DNA from: JAUWQU01 sp964564285
GTDB taxonomy: Bacteria; Planctomycetota; Phycisphaerae; SM23-33
Direction: 5' to 3'
Length of the DNA: 49,025 nt
Assembly (NCBI GenBank): GCA_964564285.1
Contig: CAZMBZ010000004.1
Span: 1 to 49,025, forward strand
The position numbers were made by a program, and so were the translations under genes. Each line of letters starts with the position of its first letter. The first letter of the stretch is position 1. Below are positions 24,701-34,113 of this stretch, one piece after another. The notes beneath the pieces are model-generated. The model worked only from the letters and a program-made list of their open reading frames with translations. It was not told where the DNA came from and made no database searches.

Positions 24701-26565
24701 CTACCCGGCTGTAACTCTAAAAACTTCCTCAACAGTCGTAAGGCCGGCCTTCACTTTGGCCATACCGTCCTGGTGCAATGTAACCATGCCACTATCCCTG
24801 GATATCGTCCGCAGTTCGTTGATGGATACATTGGCCGAAATCTTGTCGCGAATCTGGTCGTTCATCATTAACAGTTCGTATATGCCGATTCGGCCGGAGA
24901 AGCCCGTATTGCGGCATTTACTGCAACCGACGCCGTGATAGAACTCGTCTACTCCACCGACGGCCTTTTCCACAGCCCGGCGAATGTTCATCGGCGGATC
25001 ATAGGGCTCCTTGCAGTGCGTACAAATCTTCCGCACGAGCCTCTGGGCAAGAATCGCCTCTAGGCTCGCCGCGACAAGGTAGGGCTCGATGCCGATATTC
25101 AGCAGCCGCGTCACGGCACTGGGAGCGTCGTTGGTGTGCAGCGTACTCAGAACCAAGTGCCCGGTAAGCGCGGCCTGCACGGCGATGCGAGCGGTCTCGG
25201 TATCGCGGATCTCGCCGATCATAACGATATCCGGGTCCTGCCTCAGCAGACTGCGAAGGGCCGAGGCGAACGTGAAGCCCGCCTTGACATTCACCTGGAA
25301 CTGANNNNNNNNNNNNNNNNNNNNNNNNNNNNNNNNNNNNNNNNNNNNNNNNNNNNNNNNNNNNNNNNNNNNNNNNNNNNNNNNNNNNNNNNNNNNNNNN
25401 NNNNACTGCGAAGGGCCGAGGCGAACGTGAAGCCCGCCTTGACATTCACCTGGAACTGATTGACCCAAGGCAAGTTGAACTCGACGGGGTCCTCGACGGT
25501 GCATATGTTCACGTCGTCGGAGTTGATCTCCCGCAACGAACCGTAAAGCGTCGTGCTCTTGCCGCTTCCGGTCGGACCCGTCACCAGGGCTATACCGTTG
25601 GGCAACTTGGTGACCTTCCTCCAGCGTTTGAGCATCTCGTAGTCGAAGCCGAGCTTTTCGAGGTTCACCAGCACGTTGCGATTGTCGATGACTCGGATGA
25701 CGACCTTCTCGCCGAACTGTCCGGCCAGCGTCGAGACACGAAGGTCGATGGGCCGACTGTCCATCATCACGTGGATGCCGCCGTCCTGAGGCAAGCGGCG
25801 CTCGGCGATGTCGAGATTCGCCATGATCTTGATGCGGCTTGAGATGCTCGGCAGCATCTTGAACGGCGGGCGGAGCTTCTCGTAGAGCCGCCCGTCTATT
25901 CGGTATCGCACGCGAAGCGAGTTGTCGTCCGGCTCGATATGAATGTCCGACGCTCCCTCTCGCACAGCGTTGTAGATCAGATAGTTGACCAACTTGATAA
26001 CCGGGGATCCCTCCGCCGCCAGTTCCAAATCCGCGATATCATCCATCTGGGCCTCGACAATCGACAACTCTGACGAGTCGAAGTCGTCGATGATATCGTC
26101 GATAATGAAGACATTCGCGGCCGGCATGTGCGTGTCGAGGGTGGCCTTGATATCCTTTGCGGCAGCGCAGACAACCAGGACCTCACAGTTGGTCAATCTC
26201 CCTATCTCTTCGAGCAGGAAGACGTTCGCCGGCTCGTTGACCGCCAGCGAGAGACGATTTCTTACCCGGAAAAGGGGCAAGACATTGTGTCGTTCGAGGA
26301 ATTCCCTCGGCAGGACTTCCATTATTTTCGCATCCGCCAGTCGTGGCGATATCCGCGCAAACGGCACGCCGTAGGCGCTAGCCAGCGCCTTCATCACGTC
26401 CTCTTCCTGGCAGAGATTGAGCTTACGAAGCACCTCGCCTAAAAGCAGCGCGTTGCCCGTTTCCTTCTGGTATAATAGCGCTTCTTCGACCTGCTCGGTC
26501 GTCAACACGCCCTGCTCAACCAGCAATTGGCCGAGTTGAAGTTTCTGTCCTGCGTTTGTTATCAT
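24701..26565 (-). CDS. pilB: Type IV pilus assembly ATPase (PilB/GspE family), interrupted by a false gap
   Basis: The N-terminal MshEN-like domain (about residues 1-150, LGQLLVEQGVLTTEQVEEAL) in relatives can bind c-di-GMP. The GspE ATPase domain shows Walker A GPTGSGKST (330-338), VEDPVE, a QDPDIVMIGEIRDTETA Walker B/Asp box, HLVLSTLHTNDA, and the zinc module CTHCKEPY ... CSKCRNTGFSGRIG. A 100-N gap splits the frame. Both flanks carry the same 55 bp; removing the gap and one copy gives an in-frame protein of 569 residues, the normal size. It powers pilus extension. No PilT retraction ATPase is in the window. Confidence 0.93.
25305..25404. other. Assembly gap (100 N) inside pilB with duplicated flanks
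   Basis: The 55 bases at 25250-25304 are identical to those at 25405-25459. This is the signature of two contig ends that overlap but were scaffolded with a fixed 100-N spacer. The true sequence is almost certainly continuous. Confidence 0.95.
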
Positions 26566-26588
26566 GTATAGTCTCCCCTTACGGCTGG

Positions 26589-26930
26589 TCAGGCCGAAAT
26601 ACTCTTGACGGCATCGTTAGTTTCTTTGTAGACCTCAAACGTCGAACGCAGCCGGGTGAAATCCAGGATTTGCGTTACGTTATCGTCCGGGCGGACCAAC
26701 TTGACTTGACCGAAGCGTTCGGCCAGACGATCTTGGAGATCAAGCAGGTACTCCAGTCCGGCCGAGTCTATGAAGGTCACTTCCTCCAAGTTGAAGACGA
26801 CGTCCACAACCTCGTCGGACTCCAACTGATGCTCGACCGCCTTGCGAATTGCACCGATGACATCCTCGACAAACTCGCCCTTGAGGATCATGATGACTGC
26901 GTGTCCGTAGCTTTCAGTGCTTATGTTCAT
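26589..26930 (-). CDS. STAS-domain protein (anti-sigma factor antagonist-like)
   Basis: The 113-residue protein begins at ATG 26930 with an excellent AGGAGG 7 nt upstream. It is a single STAS domain: an N-terminal strand (AVIMILKGEFVEDV), then VVDVVFNLEEVTFIDSAGLEYLL, where DSAG carries the serine phosphorylated in SpoIIAA-like proteins. Such proteins switch partners according to serine phosphorylation. No cognate RsbW-like kinase or PP2C phosphatase is in the window. It overlaps the HD-GYP gene (ATGA) and precedes pilB by 23 bp, so it is embedded in the pilus operon. Confidence 0.9.
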   Translation of the reverse strand: MNISTESYGHAVIMILKGEFVEDVIGAIRKAVEHQLESDEVVDVVFNLEEVTFIDSAGLEYLLDLQDRLAERFGQVKLVRPDDNVTQILDFTRLRSTFEVYKETNDAVKSISA

Positions 26931-28588
26931 ACGGCATCCTCCTGTGCAATACGGATGGGAAACACTGTCTTGGCGGGCTGGCAAAGTTCCTTAAGCAACG
27001 CTTCGAGATCCCACGAGAGCAGGTGCTCGACAACCTTGGGATCGAACTGAGTGCCCGAACACTTTTGTACCTCGCTGACCACTGCCTCCAGCGGAAGGGC
27101 CTTGCGGTAGGTACGGTCGCTGCTCATGGCATCGAAGCAGTCAGCTAGGCCGATTATCCGCGCGTCCAGCGGCACCTCGTCGCCACTGATCCCCTGCGGA
27201 TAACCGTGCCCGTCCAGACGCTCGTGGTGGCAGAGAATGCCGGCGATGACATCGTCCAACTGCCGTATCCCACCGAGAATCTTCGCCCCAAGGCCCGGGT
27301 GCTTCTTTATCGCGTCGTATTCGTCGTTCGTAAGCCGGCCGGGCTTGCACAGCACGCTCTCCGGCACACCGATCTTGCCGATATCATGCATCAGACCGGC
27401 CAGGTAAATCTGCTGGACCCGCTGGGCGGGAAGGCCCATGCTCTCGGCAAGTCGCTTCGAGATTATCGCCACCCGGTTGGAATGGCCGCACGTGTACGGG
27501 TCCTTGGCGTCGATAGTCGCCGTCAGGGCATGCAAAACGCCCATCAGCAAGTCCTGAAGGTCCGCATACAGCATGTTGTTAGTCAGGAACACCGTCGACT
27601 GGTTGCCAATGGAATTCATCAGCTTTATGTCCACACTGTTGAAATCCGCGGATTCCTTGTTGAAAGCCAGCAGCATACCGAGAGTATTCTCACCCATCAG
27701 CGGCACGGCCACGATGTTGCGAACCTCCTTGCCCAGGTCCGGATGCGCGGCCCACTGGAACTGGTTTTCCACCACGACGTGGTTGTTCTCGACCAGCATG
27801 GGCATGATCTGTGTGGATGCAAGGAGCATGACCTGCTCATTCGTAAGGCTCAGATCGCCGGATATCACGACGGTGTCTTCATGCACGGCCGGCGGATGGG
27901 CATGCAAAACCGCCGCAGCAGCCGAGAGGTTCATCACCTCCCGAACTTCTTCGCAGACGGCCTGCAGGAAGGCCTCGGGCGACTGGGTGACCCGCATCGA
28001 GCCACTGATGGAATAAAGCAGGCTGAGCTCTTCGTATGTGGTGGACAGATTTGTCGAAAGCGTCGCCAGTTCGTTATTGGCCGTGTGGAGGGCCTGCTCG
28101 TTTTCGACGACCCACTCCAGCCAGGGCAGGAGTTCCTCGCATTTCTGCTGGTTCCGGCCACAAACCTTCCGCACCATCGCCGAGAGAGTTTGGTGGTCCA
28201 GATGCAGTTCGTCGCATCGGCGTGCGACAAATTCCTCATCCAGCCACGACTGGCCAGGCCAGCACGTAACGACCGTGCCGACTATGCGGCGGCGTTTTCG
28301 AATCGGCACGGCGACAACCGAGCAACCGCCTGACAGGCAGGTAGCCACAGGCGATCCGTCCTGGGAAACACTTGCGGCGATCTCCCGCACGCGATCCATA
28401 CAACCTCCGCCGGCCTCGAAAACGGTTCGGCAGAACTCGCAGTTGGGCTCAAACTCGCCAACCCGGAGACCCTCGGAATTCCAAACGCTCAGTTCCAAAC
28501 CCAGGTCGCGGGCGCGATCCCCGAGTCGATGGAACATCGGTTCCATTTCGGCGAGAATCTTACAGGTACTTGTCTGCGTGAAGTTCAT
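26927..28588 (-). CDS. PocR-GAF-HD-GYP protein, predicted c-di-GMP phosphodiesterase
   Basis: The 553-residue protein has an N-terminal PocR-like sensor (about 1-125) with cysteines CEFC, GGGC and CLSGGC. A short coiled coil (about 150-190) and a GAF domain (about 195-340) follow. The HD-GYP domain (about 345-535) has all hallmark residues: HD at 401-402, His430, HHE at 454-456, and DGHGYP at 459-464. These bind the metals and c-di-GMP, so hydrolytic activity is predicted. The PocR cysteines may bind a metal, redox cofactor or small ligand. Start and stop both overlap neighbours as ATGA, linking it tightly to the receiver and STAS genes. Confidence 0.92.
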   Translation of the reverse strand: MNFTQTSTCKILAEMEPMFHRLGDRARDLGLELSVWNSEGLRVGEFEPNCEFCRTVFEAGGGCMDRVREIAASVSQDGSPVATCLSGGCSVVAVPIRKRRRIVGTVVTCWPGQSWLDEEFVARRCDELHLDHQTLSAMVRKVCGRNQQKCEELLPWLEWVVENEQALHTANNELATLSTNLSTTYEELSLLYSISGSMRVTQSPEAFLQAVCEEVREVMNLSAAAAVLHAHPPAVHEDTVVISGDLSLTNEQVMLLASTQIMPMLVENNHVVVENQFQWAAHPDLGKEVRNIVAVPLMGENTLGMLLAFNKESADFNSVDIKLMNSIGNQSTVFLTNNMLYADLQDLLMGVLHALTATIDAKDPYTCGHSNRVAIISKRLAESMGLPAQRVQQIYLAGLMHDIGKIGVPESVLCKPGRLTNDEYDAIKKHPGLGAKILGGIRQLDDVIAGILCHHERLDGHGYPQGISGDEVPLDARIIGLADCFDAMSSDRTYRKALPLEAVVSEVQKCSGTQFDPKVVEHLLSWDLEALLKELCQPAKTVFPIRIAQEDAV

Positions 28589-28974
28589 TCCTGCTCCGCG
28601 CCCACCGTGGCCAATAACTCGTTAACTTTCTGAAGGACCTCCCGTGGAGAGAAAGGCTTTGCCAGCACAGCCAGTATTTTGGCGGCCTCCATCTCCTCGG
28701 GCTCTATGTCGAATCCCCGGGCCGTCAGCATCATCGCGGGTATGTCTCGCGTGGCATCCTGCCGACGAAGTTGTGTACACAGTTCCAGTCCAGTCATAAA
28801 CGGCATCTGAAAGTCCGTAATGAGCAGATCGGGCCTTTCGGAAATACACAGCTCCAAGGCCTCCTCTCCATCGACCGCCGTGATTATTTCAAAGCCCGCG
28901 TTACGGAGTTTCATGGAAACCACGTGCAGTATGTGGGCTTCATCGTCGGCAACCAGGATCTTCTTAACACTCAT
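28585..28974 (-). CDS. Single-domain response regulator (receiver only)
   Basis: The 129-residue protein starts at ATG 28974 with AGG 7 nt upstream. It contains a complete receiver domain: acidic pair in ILVADDEAHI, phospho-acceptor Asp54 in LLITDFQMPF, the Thr switch in MMLTARGF, and the Lys in LAKPFSPREV. There is no output domain, so it acts through protein contacts, like CheY or PilG/PilH. It lies directly after the histidine kinase gene and overlaps the HD-GYP gene. The likely circuit is kinase to receiver to HD-GYP or pilus motor (inference). Confidence 0.93.
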   Translation of the reverse strand: MSVKKILVADDEAHILHVVSMKLRNAGFEIITAVDGEEALELCISERPDLLITDFQMPFMTGLELCTQLRRQDATRDIPAMMLTARGFDIEPEEMEAAKILAVLAKPFSPREVLQKVNELLATVGAEQE

Positions 28975-29004
28975 TGTCACACCTGCCTTTTACGATTTAT
29001 CCGC

Positions 29005-30447
29005 TCAGTTTATAACGGGCAGCTCGAACGTAAACGTGCTGCCATTGCCTTCGGCGCTGGTCACCGACAGCTTGCCATCGTGAACCGTTTCGATAATGTG
29101 TTTCACCAGCGTCAAGCCAAGCCCCGTACCTTTGGCCAACTTGTTGTTAGCCTTAATTCTGTAGAACTTGTCGAATATGTGCGGCAGTTCCTCAACGGCG
29201 ATGCCTGCCCCGTCGTCGGAAACCTCACAGAAGCTGATTCCTCGCCTCTCGTCCACCCCCACCGTTACACTTACCTGTCCATTCTGAGGAGTGTACTTGA
29301 TCGCGTTGGACACCAGGTTCATCACGGCTTGGTAGATCATGTCGTGGTCTGCCTCAACCTGGTAGTAGATCGGGGCAAGGTGGCTGAACAACTTGAGACC
29401 CTTGAGCTTCGCCTGGGGCGAGGCCACATCCAGAACCTGCTTGACCACACCCGGCAGGCTAACCGGCTCGCGCACAACCTTGACCACGCCCGATTCGATC
29501 CGAGAGATGTTCAGGATGTTCTCGATGAGCCTGTGGAGACGATCAGCCTCGGTGGAAATGATCTCGTAGAACTCGGCCTTGGTGGCCTCGTCCTCGGCCT
29601 CATCATCCATGAGCATCTCGACGTACGCCTTGATCGAAGCCAGCGGCGTCTTGAGTTCGTGAGAGACATTGGAAACGAAGTCGGTCTTCATGCGGGCGAT
29701 GTCCTTCTCCCGCGTCACGTCGTGCAGGACCGCCACGACACCCGAGACTTCCTCGTCCGGCGCCACGATGCAACTTAGTGTGATGCTGAAGGTCCGAGGC
29801 GTGCCCTTGCTGTCGATGCTGTGCTCGACCACCTTCCGCGTAAAGCTGCTGCCGTGGCTTCGCGTCTCGCGGATCAGCCGCACTAACGTTCCGTCCGAAA
29901 CGATGCGGTCGATGTTCTTGCGGACCGCCGAGGACAACTGGAAGCCCAGGAGCTTCTCGGCTGCGTCATTGGCCAACAGCAACTCGTCAAATCGGTTAGT
30001 TACGATAACGGCATCGGAAATCGAAAAGATGATCGCCTCGGTGTGGTGCTTCTCTGCCGCGGCGATCCGAGCCTGAATCTGAAGTTCCCGATTTTCTGAT
30101 CGCAGTCGATTCATGTTCTTGCGGATCGACAGGAGGTACTCGTTAAGCGGCGTGGCCACCGAGACCAATTCCTCACCGTCGCTGACTTCGATCAGTCCGA
30201 CCTCGTCGGATTCCTTCAACTGCTTCAGCTGGTTTCCGATGGAGCCTGCGCTGCGGTGAACCTGACGCTGAAATCCGACGAGAATCATCACCGTCAGCGA
30301 TGCCAGCATGACGGGAATGAGATACCCGAGCCGAGCGTCTGGAGCGTCCGGTTTGTACGCGATCACCATAGCGGCGTAGTAGGCCGCACAGCCCCCCAAC
30401 GCCACGACGGCCAATCCCGTCAGTCCAACTCTCTTAGCGGTTGTCAC
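29005..30447 (-). CDS. Sensor histidine kinase (two membrane helices, PAS, HisKA, HATPase)
   Basis: The 480-residue kinase starts at GTG 30447, supported by GGGAG 7 nt upstream. It has two membrane helices (about 8-30 and 41-59) with almost no periplasmic loop. A HAMP/coiled-coil region (about 60-135) and a PAS domain (about 136-250) follow. The HisKA helix has His263 in SNVSHELKTPLASI, and the HATPase domain has VMNLVSNAIKYTP, DDGAGIAVEELP and GTGLGLTLVKHI. The layout resembles PhoR-type kinases. Lack of a periplasmic domain suggests sensing in or near the membrane or through PAS. Confidence 0.94.
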   Translation of the reverse strand: MTTAKRVGLTGLAVVALGGCAAYYAAMVIAYKPDAPDARLGYLIPVMLASLTVMILVGFQRQVHRSAGSIGNQLKQLKESDEVGLIEVSDGEELVSVATPLNEYLLSIRKNMNRLRSENRELQIQARIAAAEKHHTEAIIFSISDAVIVTNRFDELLLANDAAEKLLGFQLSSAVRKNIDRIVSDGTLVRLIRETRSHGSSFTRKVVEHSIDSKGTPRTFSITLSCIVAPDEEVSGVVAVLHDVTREKDIARMKTDFVSNVSHELKTPLASIKAYVEMLMDDEAEDEATKAEFYEIISTEADRLHRLIENILNISRIESGVVKVVREPVSLPGVVKQVLDVASPQAKLKGLKLFSHLAPIYYQVEADHDMIYQAVMNLVSNAIKYTPQNGQVSVTVGVDERRGISFCEVSDDGAGIAVEELPHIFDKFYRIKANNKLAKGTGLGLTLVKHIIETVHDGKLSVTSAEGNGSTFTFELPVIN

Positions 30448-30516
30448 GCGGCATCTCCCATTGGGTTCTGCATTACCACGGTCGCCGTGGCGAAAACACC
30501 CGGCACGACCCGACGG

Positions 30517-31722
30517 CTACTGGACTTTCGAAAGGCTCTCACCATTCGTCGACGACTGAAGCAACTGCCTCGCTACCATGTTGCCCGGCTCCAGGCGCAA
30601 CGCTACCGTGTAGCAACGGATGGCCTCGGACTTCCGCCCGATGGCTGCGTGAGCCCGGCCCATCAGGCACTGGAGGGTGCTGCTGGCGGGATGGTCCGCC
30701 GCGGCGTCGGTCAGCACCAGTATGGCCCGTGCGGGCTGGCTGTCCCTCAGCAGGGAATACCCCAGCAGCAATTGCGCGTTAATGTCAGATTCGCTTACCT
30801 GGAGCGCCCTCTGGGCAGAAGCAACCGCCCGAGGCGAGTCGTTCATAGCCAGGGCCGCACGCGAAAGCGAAAGCCATACCTCAACACGCCCGGGCTGGCG
30901 CTCGCTGGCCGTGAAATAGGCGTTGAACGCCTCCTTGCCACGGCGATTAGCCAGGTAGGCGTCGCCCAACATCAGGTACACCCATGTCGGTGCCTCGTAA
31001 TCCGTCCGGCCTATCAAATCCGTCAGATTGTCCACGAGCGGAGTGTATTGGCCAGCCGAGTGCTGGGCACGGGCCAGAAGCTCCGCGTAACGAACATTCT
31101 GAGAGTCCATGTCCAAAACCTGCTGGAAATAATTGGCCGCCTTGTCGTACTCCTTGCCCATAAGAGCAAGCCGACCGGCAAGTTCGTACATGCCCGGGTC
31201 GTTCTGGGCCTTGGGCAAGTAGCTCTCGATCTGCAACATTGCCGCCCTCGGCTGGCCCATGGCTACCAGTACCTCTGCCGCCGCCTTGATCGGCCCGACA
31301 TCGGACTGGTCCAAACTGTAAGCCCGGCGGTACGTCGCCAGGGCGTCTTCGAGCCGGCCGTTCTTCTCCTGGGCGACGCCCAGGTAGTAAACCACCCTGA
31401 CATCGTTGGGACGGCTCTGGCAGGCTTGGCTGAAAATGTTGGCAGCCTCGGTGAACCTGCCCTTCTCGATCAGTACACGACCGAAGACGATCTTGGCCTC
31501 GAACCTGTCAGGCTCGAGCGTCATGGCCTGCTTGGCCGCCTTGTAGGCCTCATCCAATGCCCCGGCAGAGAGCCTGTTCTCCGCAACTCGAAGCGCAACG
31601 GAAGCTCTCGCCTTGGACCATCGCTGCTGAGCGTCATTCTGCTGGTCGGAAAACGAGGTATTCGTGCCCTGACATCCGGCCGTGATCAGCACTAAGATTC
31701 CAGCAAATATCCATTTATTCAT
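30517..31722 (-). CDS. TPR-repeat lipoprotein
   Basis: The 401-residue protein starts at ATG 31722 with AGGAG 7 nt upstream. Its signal peptide ends in a lipobox (ILVLITAGC), so it is probably lipid-anchored. The rest is about nine tetratricopeptide repeats with typical A-x-x-Y-x-x-A patterns (ALDEAYKAAKQAM, FTEAANIFSQACQ, LEDALATYRRAYS). By position after the secretin it could act as a pilotin, like PilF/PilW lipoproteins, which assist secretin assembly in proteobacteria. That role is inference from context; these usually have only six repeats. Confidence 0.85.
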   Translation of the reverse strand: MNKWIFAGILVLITAGCQGTNTSFSDQQNDAQQRWSKARASVALRVAENRLSAGALDEAYKAAKQAMTLEPDRFEAKIVFGRVLIEKGRFTEAANIFSQACQSRPNDVRVVYYLGVAQEKNGRLEDALATYRRAYSLDQSDVGPIKAAAEVLVAMGQPRAAMLQIESYLPKAQNDPGMYELAGRLALMGKEYDKAANYFQQVLDMDSQNVRYAELLARAQHSAGQYTPLVDNLTDLIGRTDYEAPTWVYLMLGDAYLANRRGKEAFNAYFTASERQPGRVEVWLSLSRAALAMNDSPRAVASAQRALQVSESDINAQLLLGYSLLRDSQPARAILVLTDAAADHPASSTLQCLMGRAHAAIGRKSEAIRCYTVALRLEPGNMVARQLLQSSTNGESLSKVQ

Positions 31723-31863
31723 GACCAAACTCCTAAGTTCGGCTTCAACTTACGCAAACTTCGTATGTGCCTTATATTGACACTGGTGGCCAAAAAAAAG
31801 CTGCCTTCGGGTTTTCAAAGCCTACCCGCTTCCGCGAGCCTCCGATGGTTCGCTGATAGCTCA

Positions 31864-34026
31864 CTAATCGGGTCTCGCGGCGCTCGGCTTTACTTCATCA
31901 GCACTATCCTCTGAAGGTTTCGGCTGGACCAGTGGTGCCTCGACCGCTTCGGACTTCTTCGGCTGGGGGGCGATCACCTGCGGTTCGGTAGCCTGGACCT
32001 CGATGGGCTGCGGCCCGGCCGGCTTGGCGTTGGCGGGGACCTGAATCTCCACCTTAACCCGTGGCTGGCCTGTCTGACCCGACAATTTCCCTGGCCAGGA
32101 AAGCGGTATTTCCGGCTGGATTCCAAGGGCCTTGCGAACGTCCTCGGGTATCCGCTCTGCATGCAACGGCTTGTTCGGCGGGATCACAGTATCATAAGGC
32201 TTGCCAAGATCCTGCATTATCATCCGCTCGATAACATACTTAGATGAGGTATGTTGGACCTCGCCGTCCCAATAGGCTTTCTGGGTCAGTTGTTCTTTGA
32301 TGCGGATGGCTTCGAACAGCCGCGGCCTGATCGACAAAGCCATGTCGAGGTCCCAAAGGGCCTGCTCGCGGTTGCCGGCGCGGATGGCCTCCTTTGCGGC
32401 CCGCAGATAGCACATAGCCATCCGTTCGCTGGACCACCACTGAAGCCCTTTTCGCTGGCCCATTCGGATTCGCTCGGCATCGTCACGGATTTGCCTGCTG
32501 ACGGCCTCATCCACCTCGTTGCTGATAATGTGCGGCGTGATGAGGATTATGACCTCGTTCCTGTCAGTGCTGTCATCGTGGCTCTTGAAAAGCGTCCCGA
32601 GGTACGGGATGTTACCAAGCACGGGAATCTGGTTCTTCGTGGTGGAGGTGTTCTCGCGGAACAGACCTCCGAGCACGATGGTGTGCCCGTCCTTTACCAG
32701 GATGTTGCTGGTGACCTCTGTGGTGGTCTGGCTGGGCAATTGGTTCTCGACGCTGCCATCGGAGTCTTCCGGGTGTACTTCCATGCGGATGTACTTATCC
32801 CTGGCCACGAAGGGACGGACCACCAGCTTAGTGCCCGTTTCCAGAAACTCGACGGTCTGCGTGGCGCTGGTCTCGGTCAACGTCGTCGTCAAGTAGCCGT
32901 CACGCTTGCCGACCAGCACCTCACCTCGCTGCTTGTTGATAACCAGCAGCTTTGGGTTGGCGATAACGGTAACGTCGGTCACTGTCTCCAGGGCGCTGAT
33001 GAAGAACGCTATGTCGTTTCCGAAGAGGCCCAGGGTCATACCACCGGATACCGGCGAAAAGTCCGTCCGGAAGTTACCGCCGCTTCGGCTCACAGCGTTG
33101 CCGGAGGTAAACGTCGGAGCACCGCTTGTGCTCCACGTGCCGGCAGTGTCGCCGAAATCGACGCCACCCAGGAAGTTGAAGTTCACGCCCAGTTTGTTGC
33201 CCTCGCGCAGGTCGGCGCTGAGGATGGTGGTCTCGATGAGCACCTGGTCGGGCTTGACGTCGAGTTCGGTCAACAGTTCCGCCACCCGATCAAGGGCCTC
33301 GGGCACGTCCCTGACAACCAAGGCATCGCCGTTGGGGTAGCTGTTTCCACCGGCTTCGGTCTTGCTGGTTTCGATGCCGATTCCCGAGGCCGGCGAAACG
33401 GCCATGGAACCCGCTTCAGACAAGGCCGGAGCAATCAGCGCCTGCGCGTCAGCGGCCGAAATGTACGATAGGTGGAAAACCTTTGAAATGGGTTTGATCT
33501 TCTTCTTAAGCAGGGCGGCCTTTTGCTCCATCGTGTAAACGTATATAAAGCCATCCTCCTCGATGTAGTCGAACCCGCTGGAGGCAAGAACGGCCTCGAG
33601 AGCCTGCTGGAAGGTCACGCCGTAGAGGTCGGCCGTAACAGACCCCTGAATATCCTTGGTGGCGATGATATTCCGCTTGTCCTGGTTGCTGAGCAGTTGC
33701 AGCACACCGCGAAGGTCTGCCCCCTGAACGTGAATCTCGAACGTGCCAGGACGAGTCACTGCCACGCCAGACTTGCCCCGTTCATCGTCCGCGGCAGAGC
33801 CAGGCACCACCACCATTTCACCGCCAGCGGCTTTGGTAGGCGGCGTAGATACATCAGCCGACGGCTTGGACGGTGGAGTCATGTCCTCGAGCTCCGTCGC
33901 ACCGCCTGAAGAAGTTGCCCCTCGGGTCGTTGGCTGAGCCAAGGCCTTCGAGGCAGACAAGCACGCGCATATGACGACTGTCACCATAATCCGCATGCAA
34001 CTCTTGAATCGTTCGAACCGTTTCAT
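31864..34026 (-). CDS. pilQ: Type IV pilus secretin (PilQ/GspD family) with C-terminal extension
   Basis: The 720-residue outer-membrane secretin starts at ATG 34026 with AAGGAG 7 nt upstream. It has a signal peptide (VTVVICACLSASKALAQ), then a secretin/TonB short N-terminal domain (about 95-165), an N1-type domain (about 185-270), and the secretin core (about 275-525) with VTVIANPKLLVINKQRGE, VLGGLFRENTSTTKNQIPVLG and NEVIILITPHII. After the core comes an unusual tail of about 190 residues: a TPR-like segment (MCYLRAAKEAIRAGNREQALWDLDMAL) and a Pro/Ala/Glu-rich end. The gene closes the pilMNOPQ set. Confidence 0.95.
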   Translation of the reverse strand: MKRFERFKSCMRIMVTVVICACLSASKALAQPTTRGATSSGGATELEDMTPPSKPSADVSTPPTKAAGGEMVVVPGSAADDERGKSGVAVTRPGTFEIHVQGADLRGVLQLLSNQDKRNIIATKDIQGSVTADLYGVTFQQALEAVLASSGFDYIEEDGFIYVYTMEQKAALLKKKIKPISKVFHLSYISAADAQALIAPALSEAGSMAVSPASGIGIETSKTEAGGNSYPNGDALVVRDVPEALDRVAELLTELDVKPDQVLIETTILSADLREGNKLGVNFNFLGGVDFGDTAGTWSTSGAPTFTSGNAVSRSGGNFRTDFSPVSGGMTLGLFGNDIAFFISALETVTDVTVIANPKLLVINKQRGEVLVGKRDGYLTTTLTETSATQTVEFLETGTKLVVRPFVARDKYIRMEVHPEDSDGSVENQLPSQTTTEVTSNILVKDGHTIVLGGLFRENTSTTKNQIPVLGNIPYLGTLFKSHDDSTDRNEVIILITPHIISNEVDEAVSRQIRDDAERIRMGQRKGLQWWSSERMAMCYLRAAKEAIRAGNREQALWDLDMALSIRPRLFEAIRIKEQLTQKAYWDGEVQHTSSKYVIERMIMQDLGKPYDTVIPPNKPLHAERIPEDVRKALGIQPEIPLSWPGKLSGQTGQPRVKVEIQVPANAKPAGPQPIEVQATEPQVIAPQPKKSEAVEAPLVQPKPSEDSADEVKPSAARPD

Positions 34027-34113
34027 CTCGTGTCTCCTTCCCAACTGGTCGTCTCAAAGACAACCGACACTTTTGATGGGCAACCTGCGCCTCCAAAGAC
34101 GCGGGCTGCTAAG

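Noticed and set aside
31785..31830. Possible terminator upstream of the TPR lipoprotein gene (T-run on the minus strand)
   Set aside because: The T-run is present, but the stem before it is only about 5 bp with a G/T pair and is not convincing.
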